A stretch of DNA of 28,310 bases from JAHIVN01 sp018816645. GTDB taxonomy: Bacteria > Patescibacteriota > Dojkabacteria > JAHIVN01. The translations under genes were made by a program, and so were the position numbers. Below the pieces are notes generated by a model that was given only the letters and a program-made list of their open reading frames with translations, made no database searches and was not told where the DNA came from. Location of the stretch: positions 1 to 28,310 of the forward strand of contig JBDRHZ010000017.1 in the NCBI GenBank assembly GCA_043816305.1, written 5' to 3'. This document shows, piece after piece, positions 22,978 to 28,310 of this stretch. The first letter of the stretch is position 1. Each line of letters opens with the position of its first letter.

Positions 22978-23713
22978 TTATGCTTTTTTTGACTTAATAA
23001 ATAACAAAATAATATAAATCGGCCACCTTGACATGGTTTCTATTGACGCCACCTCGGAATCCGACATAGCTCGCGGCTCACACTCGTCAATATCCTTCAA
23101 CACTAAACCCGCCTCTCTTCCAGCTCTTAAGTAATCGCTCAACATCCAGTGATAATCCTCGAAAACAAACTTTTTTGCCCTCTTTTTCTCTACGTACTAC
23201 GTACTTTGATGGAGAGTTATAATAACCTTTAAATTTTGACTCTATATCCTCTCGATCGAACAACATTTTCTGCATATAGCCGTCAAAACAAGGATTCATG
23301 GTTGCTGCTACAAAGAATCCTTGACATTTCAACACTCGGCTCACATTTTTAAAGATAGTAGCAAAATTAGTTCTTGATGCAATCGAAGGAAAAAGCATGT
23401 TAGCAACAACAAGGCTAAATTTTCCATCTAATAGGGAAGGCAAAGCGGACGCATTTGCAGTAATAAAAGTTCATTTCGGATTCTTATCACGTGCCTGTTT
23501 TACCATATCATCTGAAACGTCAACTCCCTGATACTCAAAGCCTCTTGATTCAAGCATTGGATAAAGAATTCCATCCCCACAACCTAAATCCAGAACAGTC
23601 TTAGAATCGATATCTAAAACATCTATTGTACGCTCAAGAGCCGGGAACAAACATGCCGCCTTGTCCGAAGATTGTTTATAATTTTTTACACTTTTACAAA
23701 AGTATTCTTTCAT
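22978..23713 (-). pseudogene. Class I SAM-dependent methyltransferase, broken by an in-frame TGA and a frameshift
   Basis: Residues 1-80 hold the SAM-binding motif VLDLGCGDG (about 39-47) and GVDVSDDMVKQAR. Then TGA (23471-23473) interrupts the frame, but the same frame goes on as TFITANASALP... VVANMLFPSI, which continues the normal methyltransferase order. The frame then stops again at 23087-23089 after WKRGGFSVEGY, while the +1 frame continues as DIDECEPRAMSDSEV and then ETMSRWPIYIILLF to a TAA at 22978. Total length 736 bp is one base from a multiple of three. Restored, it would be about 244 residues, a normal size. Mutation and sequencing errors are both possible. Recoding is unlikely, since TGA is a stop elsewhere here. 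Confidence 0.75.
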
Positions 23714-23979
23714 AACTATAAGTATCTTGTATTAAAAGCAACTAGACTTTTGTAGTTAACTTCAAGTCTTCGATTAATTTCAGAGCCTGAGATTGGAGAA
23801 TTTTATGTTTTGCGATCAGGTCAGTTGACATCTTGTTTAAAAAAAGCAAAAAACGAACTTAACCCACACAATCTTACTGATCAGGAAATTATTATCTAGC
23901 TATAGATTCTACGACAACTTATTAGTCACAGACTAAAGCCCTTGTAGCACCACTTCATAGTTCAATATTCATAAATGTA

Positions 23980-24705
23980 CTAAATCTGCTTGATCAAGGA
24001 TTCCTCCCAACCAAAACATGTCTCTCTGTTTCTTAGCTTCTTAAACGACTCTTTGCATTCTGGCACATTCTTTGCATATTGTTGCAGAACACCAACTACC
24101 CCTACGATAAAATCTCCAACAGTTCCATCAGAATCATCCACTCCTCCCGTGGAAAGTTTTCTATCAAGACGAAGAAGCAGGTTTACAAGAATATCTGCAC
24201 TCTGCATGCAAATCGGAAGTTTGCTCACTAATGCTGATAACCTGTTGCAGCCCTCAGATAAACTATCCTGATACTGAAACCATATACGTGAAGGACCATT
24301 GTAAGGTTTTATGTATTTTAGCAGCTTGGTTATTTCCTGTTTGACGGCTGATGCTTTATGTGTCAACAAACTCCCTACTTTACCTGAACTTTTGGACTCT
24401 GTAATTTGTTCTTTCTCAGCTTCTGTCAAAGGCTTTCCGCGGAATAGAGAATAAATAGCCAAAGCTATCATGTGTTTACACAAAGTATCATTCTGTCCAA
24501 GATAGCAGTTACAACTACCCATATCAAAGCCCTGTTTTGAAACGACTACTTCATAAGGAGAAGTGCCTATAACATTAGCACTATAAGCACCAGCAAGTTC
24601 CTTAAACTTTGTTATCTTTTTATCCTCGAATATCTTTACTGCTCTTTGAAAAGTTCCCCTATCTACTGAGAATTTTATTTTATCTAGACTATATTCAGAC
24701 TTCAT
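23980..24705 (-). CDS. SWIM zinc-finger protein
   Basis: This 241-residue protein has a SWIM finger, CxC then CxH: SCNCYLGQNDTLCKHM with C65, C67, C76 and H78. The preceding segment (about 35-60, KELAGAYSANVIGTSPYEV) is the usual beta-rich lead-in. SWIM fingers bind DNA or protein and occur in SWI2/SNF2 ATPases and MuDR-like transposases; no ATPase or transposase partner is seen here. The C-terminus (about 110-241) has helices and no motif I recognise. It reads toward the methyltransferase, but a 266 bp region lies between them. Confidence 0.82.
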   Translation of the reverse strand: MKSEYSLDKIKFSVDRGTFQRAVKIFEDKKITKFKELAGAYSANVIGTSPYEVVVSKQGFDMGSCNCYLGQNDTLCKHMIALAIYSLFRGKPLTEAEKEQITESKSSGKVGSLLTHKASAVKQEITKLLKYIKPYNGPSRIWFQYQDSLSEGCNRLSALVSKLPICMQSADILVNLLLRLDRKLSTGGVDDSDGTVGDFIVGVVGVLQQYAKNVPECKESFKKLRNRETCFGWEESLIKQI

Positions 24706-24740
24706 ATTTTAAGGTAAACCCAAAAATAAATAATTGACTA

Positions 24741-25649
24741 TTACCCAATTCTACCAAATTTTCTCAAAGTAACTAAATTCTTTACCGTTATCATTCCTGC
24801 AACCTCGGGTTTCACCTTCTGCCACTCTTTTTCAAACATCATCCAGTCCCAGTTTGGATACCAGCCGCCACACGGCTCAAAATTTTCAATGAGATAATCG
24901 AGTTCTTGATCGACCTCATCTCCAAGCACCTCATAAACCGGTGACTTCGGACTATCAACAAAATTTAGTGGTCGAGCCACATAGCCGCCCCACTTGGTTG
25001 AGTCCTTCTCGACCTGCTTGACCGCTAACTTGCAAATTTTGTCGTAAACCTGATCTGTTTCCTTTTTGTCCAGTGATTTCACAAAGCGCTGATAGCACAT
25101 CAGTTCATGCACTTCTACTTCCTTTGCATCGGATAATCGCTTTAGAGCTTTCTGCTTAAGTGTTTCTAATTCATTCTCGTCAAAATTGTTCTCATATTTT
25201 AGAAGATAGCCAATTATTTCTACTGTTGGATTGCCCCATTCAGAATCCTGCAGATACTTTTCCTTGTCGTAGGTCCACCAGACAGCATGAGGAGAATCGT
25301 TCGTTTCCTCAGGTATTGGAATCCATCTTTGGTGTTCTTTCGAATAATTCTCCTCAAAAAACTCTATCGCCTTATATAGAAATTCGGGTAATGTACTGGA
25401 ATTTAACTTTTGGAAATACTGAAAGGCATAGGTCATTGCTATATTTGATGATACATCCGTTCTGAGATCTGGCTCAAGACCATATGCAAATCCTCCATCC
25501 GGGTTTTGGAACTTACGAAGCTCAGCCAAGACATTCGAAGAATTATCACCATTGAAATAATGATTCATTAGCTCGATATCAAGAATTCTGCCATTTTTGA
25601 AAGCAAAGTCTTTTGCTTTCGTTAGTTGATTGTTTGATAATTTCTTCAT
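24741..25649 (-). CDS. Alpha/alpha-toroid (terpenoid cyclase/prenyltransferase-like) protein
   Basis: This 302-residue protein has QNPDGGFAYGLEPDLR (about 47-62), the QW/DGG-type repeat seen in terpenoid cyclase and protein-prenyltransferase toroid folds, and later WGGYVARP and CGGWYPNWDW. Several regularly spaced helical pairs (about 65-230) fit an alpha-barrel. The catalytic Asp-rich motif of cyclases is absent. Homologues of this kind often carry only the label prenyltransferase-like or hypothetical. It lies 45 bp downstream of the Fpg/Nei-like gene on the same strand. Function is unknown. Confidence 0.65.
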   Translation of the reverse strand: MKKLSNNQLTKAKDFAFKNGRILDIELMNHYFNGDNSSNVLAELRKFQNPDGGFAYGLEPDLRTDVSSNIAMTYAFQYFQKLNSSTLPEFLYKAIEFFEENYSKEHQRWIPIPEETNDSPHAVWWTYDKEKYLQDSEWGNPTVEIIGYLLKYENNFDENELETLKQKALKRLSDAKEVEVHELMCYQRFVKSLDKKETDQVYDKICKLAVKQVEKDSTKWGGYVARPLNFVDSPKSPVYEVLGDEVDQELDYLIENFEPCGGWYPNWDWMMFEKEWQKVKPEVAGMITVKNLVTLRKFGRIG

Positions 25650-25694
25650 TCGTAGGGAAGATCAAAATATTACTCTCTGTTCAATAGACATTAA

Positions 25695-26519
25695 TTATAG
25701 CTTTTGACAAGTCTCACAAACATAAACACTACCTCCCATATAAGCCATTTTCTTTATAGTACCATGGCAAACCGGACAAGGCGAACCGATTGTTTTTACA
25801 CTCATTTTCGTCTTATACCCCCCATCATTTCCCAAAAGATCTTTCTCTGTATCTCTCGCACCTCTATTTACCATTTCTTTCAGAGTTGAAATAACGACCT
25901 TGTAGAGATTATTTCTTTCTTGCTGAGAAAGCGTCTCTATCTTTCTTTTTGGATGGATTTTAGCATTGAAAAGAATGTCTTGAAGAACACCGTTCCCAAG
26001 GCCAGGAATTCTTTGCTCTGTAGCAAGAAAGGCCTTGGCCGAAAGTTTTTCAACATCCGGAGCGAATAGCAATTTCCAATAAGAAACACTAAACTCTTTG
26101 GACATAACAGCAGGTTTTTCTTTTGCTATCAAGTAATATTTATTACCATACTCATTTTTTTCGAAGCAGGCCAGCCCTCCATACATCTGGACCCAGGCAA
26201 CAAAAAAATCTCCATCTTCAAATTCTAACGAAAGCTGATGTTTCTCAGGCAGCTTTGAACCGGCTTTAAAGTATCTTAGGTAAAATCCCTCTGAAAATGC
26301 CATTCTCACTTTACCGCAAGAGATCTCTACTGTACTGCCAAACGGGTAAGACTCAATAATACTTCTCCCAACTAGCATCTTTCGATAATTCTTTGGATCT
26401 TTAAAAGTCCAAACCAATTTATGGGGAGAATGCATTGCGGCAGCATTTTTGATCTTCTTACCCTTAAGGTGTTTTGTAATCTGTTGGGACAGAATAACTG
26501 CTTCTGGAATTTCAATCAT
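25695..26519 (-). CDS. Fpg/Nei family DNA glycosylase-like protein with Ile at the catalytic Pro position
   Basis: This 274-residue protein has the complete Fpg/Nei layout: N-terminal beta-sandwich, helix-two-turn-helix (RIPGLGNGVLQDILFNAK, about 167-184) and a C-terminal zinc finger (CPVCHGTIKKMAYMGGSVYVC then CQK). The start is MIEIPEAV, where normal enzymes have MPELPEVE: the catalytic N-terminal proline is Ile, and Glu is kept. I recall a subfamily beginning MIEIPEA or MIELPEA in other bacteria, so this is unlikely to be a sequence error. Without the proline amine, Schiff-base chemistry would need another residue. It may bind damage without lyase action. Maf-like gene is next upstream. 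Confidence 0.88.
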   Translation of the reverse strand: MIEIPEAVILSQQITKHLKGKKIKNAAAMHSPHKLVWTFKDPKNYRKMLVGRSIIESYPFGSTVEISCGKVRMAFSEGFYLRYFKAGSKLPEKHQLSLEFEDGDFFVAWVQMYGGLACFEKNEYGNKYYLIAKEKPAVMSKEFSVSYWKLLFAPDVEKLSAKAFLATEQRIPGLGNGVLQDILFNAKIHPKRKIETLSQQERNNLYKVVISTLKEMVNRGARDTEKDLLGNDGGYKTKMSVKTIGSPCPVCHGTIKKMAYMGGSVYVCETCQKL

Positions 26520-26580
26520 GTAAATATTATAAAATCATTAAGTAGATTTGAAAAATATTATACGGAGATACAGCAGTAAT

Positions 26581-27165
26581 TCAAATCAGTTTGTAACCTA
26601 CCTCTGCCAGCATTTCCACAATTTTTTCCAGAGGAATGCCTTTAGTCAGATTGTTATAACTGCCAGAAATAGATTCTATAAACGTACAGCTATACAAACC
26701 GCCTGGTGCAAAGGAAATCGCATATGATACCACTTCTTTGTCCTGCGAGAGATACTTTTTCACTTCACTAACAGAGTAATTTCTCATTTTGCAATTGGTT
26801 TGCACAATCTTCTGACAACTTTGCTTTGTTTGGAGATTAACCATATAGATTCCAGTAATGAGAGAGAATTCTTTGCCGGACATCGATATCAACCTTTCTC
26901 TAGCCTCATTCGTTTCTACCTTCTCCAGAATTTGATTTTCAAAAACCCCGACAGTATCGCAGCCAATCACTATTTCTTTTGACAAGTTTCTCGCTAAAGA
27001 TTCGGCTTTTAGCTTAGAAAGAAACAGCACCAGTTCTTTTGGGTCCTTTGGCCGTTCGATACTTTTCTCATCAATCTCACTCGGCAGTGCAGTGAAATCA
27101 AGCCCCAGTAGTTCAAAGGCTTTAATCCTGAATTTTGAAGTTGTCGCTAAAACGATTTTTTGCAT
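26581..27165 (-). CDS. Maf-like nucleotide pyrophosphatase
   Basis: This 194-residue protein has the Maf order: LATTSKFRIKAFELLGLDF (about 6-24, substrate loop), EIDEKSI, KLKAESLA (about 52-59), IGCDTVGVFENQILEK (about 67-82, with catalytic D), then SGKEFSLITGIY and the C-terminal GSYNNLTKGIPLEKI. Maf enzymes hydrolyse noncanonical or excess nucleoside triphosphates such as dTTP, UTP or 7-methyl-GTP. The usual TPRR and KPxD stretches are degenerate here (LEKVETNEA), so it is a divergent copy and substrate is not predictable. It precedes the Fpg/Nei-like gene by 61 bp on the same strand. Confidence 0.82.
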   Translation of the reverse strand: MQKIVLATTSKFRIKAFELLGLDFTALPSEIDEKSIERPKDPKELVLFLSKLKAESLARNLSKEIVIGCDTVGVFENQILEKVETNEARERLISMSGKEFSLITGIYMVNLQTKQSCQKIVQTNCKMRNYSVSEVKKYLSQDKEVVSYAISFAPGGLYSCTFIESISGSYNNLTKGIPLEKIVEMLAEVGYKLI

Positions 27166-27451
27166 ATTGGTTGTAATTGTGGTCGGGGCAATCGTACTAT
27201 ATACGAACGACTCCTTCCTTACAATGATAAGATTATCTCATATGTTAAAGAGTTTCCGCCACCATTCCAAAGACAGGCAAGTAGGCGGACAGGTGAGTAT
27301 AAGTGAAAGTTTTTATTTGAACTTCCCAAATTAGATTTAAAATTGTTAGTACGACTATTATGATTTATAAAAGAGGAAGGGGTGCGAGGATTTATTATAA
27401 CTCTGGATTTAGAAATTATGGGTGTCTCGCGAATTTGTTCCCGGTTCCATT

Positions 27452-27960
27452 TCAGATTTTGTTTATTGCTTTGGGTAGAGTTATAAAGCCAATTAGAAGA
27501 CGGGAGCTGTTTTGATTTACTGATAAATTCATATAGTAACTTAGCACCACATGCACAACATGTATGCAACCTATACAAGATAGACAACCCCACCTAGTAT
27601 TAACCAACCAAATAAACACACAGGGAGGACAAAGAGCTCTTGGCAAAAGTAGTAACTCTCATTATTAATGAGCAGAAATGGAGACATTACTGGTCGTAGA
27701 TGATTGATGATTAAAAAGATGCCGGTGATCACATACAGAAGGCCATATAAAAGAACGAAGCTGAGACCAAACCAGACGCTTTCTTCCTGCAATTGCTCAA
27801 ATGTTTTTCGAGGCGAAACAATAGTACCCGCCCAGAAGGAGAAGAATTTCCCCGAATTAGCAGTGCCTTTGCTCATTTCTATTGGCATATATTCAATAAA
27901 GTGTTTTCTTCTTTGGTCAAATCTTTTGAAAGTAAGCCCATCATTAAACCTATCTTTCAT
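27452..27960 (-). pseudogene. Yip1-like membrane protein gene, frameshifted and decayed
   Basis: The frame from 27960 gives 129 residues: a polar start, then SPRKTFEQLQEESVWF and two or three membrane helices (about 67-125) ending WLILGGVVYLV at 27571. Yip1-family proteins are usually about 200 or more residues with five helices, so the C-terminus is missing. A second frame (ending at 27452) overlaps and continues with HVVHVVLSYYMNL and RLLIGFITLPKAIN, resembling the expected next part. Below that, hydrophobic pieces appear in the same frame with several stops (27219-27452). This fits a gene broken by frameshift and later decay. It is adjacent to an IS1595-type element. Confidence 0.5.
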
Positions 27961-28138
27961 CTATTCTTTCTTGGAGTGTGCTCTACTTTGATTTTGCTTA
28001 TCATTTCCGATCGCACAGCAAATATGTTCTTGATCAATATTGTTTTTATCAATGGTAATAATGTTCATAGTATTGACTCCTTAAGATCGTATTATTCTTT
28101 CCAGTTTCTTGGCACTTTTTCAATTGCACATTAGTTAA

Positions 28139-28310
28139 GGGTCTTGCCCAGTTAAACTAAAAATTACGTAACAATTTTTCAATGTCGTGCATTACTGTTT
28201 TTCGATGATTGAATCTCCATTCGCTTTCTAATAAATGCCTTTGAAAGAATACTTTTCTAATCCCATTAAACTTGTTCATCCTCCGTTTCGCATAACTCCA
28301 AAACGACTCG
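28139..28310 (-). mobile_element. Right-edge partial IS1595-type insertion sequence
   Basis: The window ends inside an insertion sequence. The transposase C-terminus (28157-28310) is followed by GGGTCTTGCCCAGTTAAAC (28139-28157), which looks like the terminal inverted repeat of such elements. The other end lies outside the window, so this is not confirmed, and target-site duplication cannot be checked. Confidence 0.6.
28157..28310 (-). CDS. IS1595 (ISXO2-like) family transposase, C-terminal 50 residues
   Basis: The minus-strand frame that ends with TAG at 28157-28159 reads ESFWSYAKRRMNKFNGIRK then VFFQRHLLESEWRFNHRK, MHDIEKLLRNF. This is the characteristic end of IS1595-family DDE transposases, including the conserved ExxWRFN motif. 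The gene's start and catalytic core lie beyond base 28310. Its frame is intact in the visible part. The call rests on family memory of the motif; a search would settle it. Confidence 0.8.
   Translation of the reverse strand, partial: ESFWSYAKRRMNKFNGIRKVFFQRHLLESEWRFNHRKTVMHDIEKLLRNF

Noticed and set aside
23039..23090. GC-rich words resembling the repeat hairpin near 23039-23090
   Set aside because: The sequence is explained as the C-terminal codons of the broken methyltransferase in the shifted frame.
22978..23713. Use of TGA as a sense codon (glycine code) in this organism
   Set aside because: TGA ends several intact genes, including one in an ATGA overlap at 7555-7558, and the same gene also has a frameshift.
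27271..27294. Third copy of the MITE-like hairpin
   Set aside because: Only a partial match to the GC-rich core and no terminal repeats, so not annotated as a copy.
27219..27593. 124-residue minus frame as an independent gene
   Set aside because: Composition is rich in Asn, Ser and Arg without a recognisable pattern; it overlaps the decayed Yip1-like region.

Overview
The window is a gene-dense, AT-rich bacterial segment. About 30 genes are recognisable. Nearly all lie on the minus strand; the exceptions are a probable partial gene at the left edge and one membrane-anchored protein at 19168-19899. The proteins are short, intergenic DNA is AT-rich and low in complexity, Shine-Dalgarno signals are weak, and damage-control enzymes are unusually common. 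This suggests an uncultivated, small-genome bacterium such as a member of the Patescibacteria (CPR). That placement is an inference, since there is no rRNA or marker gene here. TGA acts as a normal stop, for example in the ATGA overlap at 7555-7558, so the code with TGA read as glycine does not apply. I see no tRNA, rRNA or CRISPR array.

Layout from left to right. (1) 1-2449: gdhA, preceded by a small ArsR-like regulator with a CxC pair and a perfect palindrome at its promoter, and by a Cys-rich DUF2284 protein. (2) 2451-5389: DNA-repair-like genes, namely an AlkA-type glycosylase, a DinB-AlkA fusion that seems to lack the catalytic Asp, and a stand-alone DinB protein. Two copies of a 90-96 bp element with terminal inverted repeats and an internal hairpin fill the gaps between genes. 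(3) 5438-6383: a GNAT and a VOC protein. (4) 6602-8911: a compact three-gene operon with a deoxyribosyltransferase-like/YjjX-like NTPase fusion, a second deoxyribosyltransferase-like protein and a DUF2419 queuosine-salvage enzyme. An HTH-Nudix protein follows at 8991-9689. This operon is the most interesting candidate system. (5) 9875-11860: a GNAT, a small acidic protein starting MCDTCGCG, two zinc-ribbon proteins and a DUF4342-like membrane protein.

(6) 11888-14518: a tight run of an HD hydrolase, a cupin, a nucleotidyltransferase-like protein and an S66 (MccF/LD-carboxypeptidase) peptidase, followed upstream by a second HD protein and a peptidase E. (7) 16260-19026: an ABC exporter operon (ATPase, MacB/FtsX-type permease, anchored coiled-coil protein) with a clear promoter. 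(8) 19911-21786: a REP-associated (RAYT) transposase with REP-like palindromes at both ends, one inside its own coding sequence and one providing the stop codon of a U32 peptidase-family gene. (9) 21826-27165: a glutamine amidotransferase, a GNAT, a broken methyltransferase, a SWIM protein, an alpha/alpha-toroid protein, a Fpg/Nei-like protein with Ile in place of the catalytic Pro, and a Maf-like protein. (10) The right edge holds a decayed Yip1-like gene and the C-terminal end of an IS1595-type transposase.

Common theme: AlkA, DinB-AlkA, Fpg/Nei-like, Nudix, YjjX-like, Maf, HD and DUF2419 proteins all act, or are related to proteins that act, on damaged or modified bases and nucleotides. 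Several have lost canonical catalytic residues. Functional calls rest on motifs read by eye; no database search was run.
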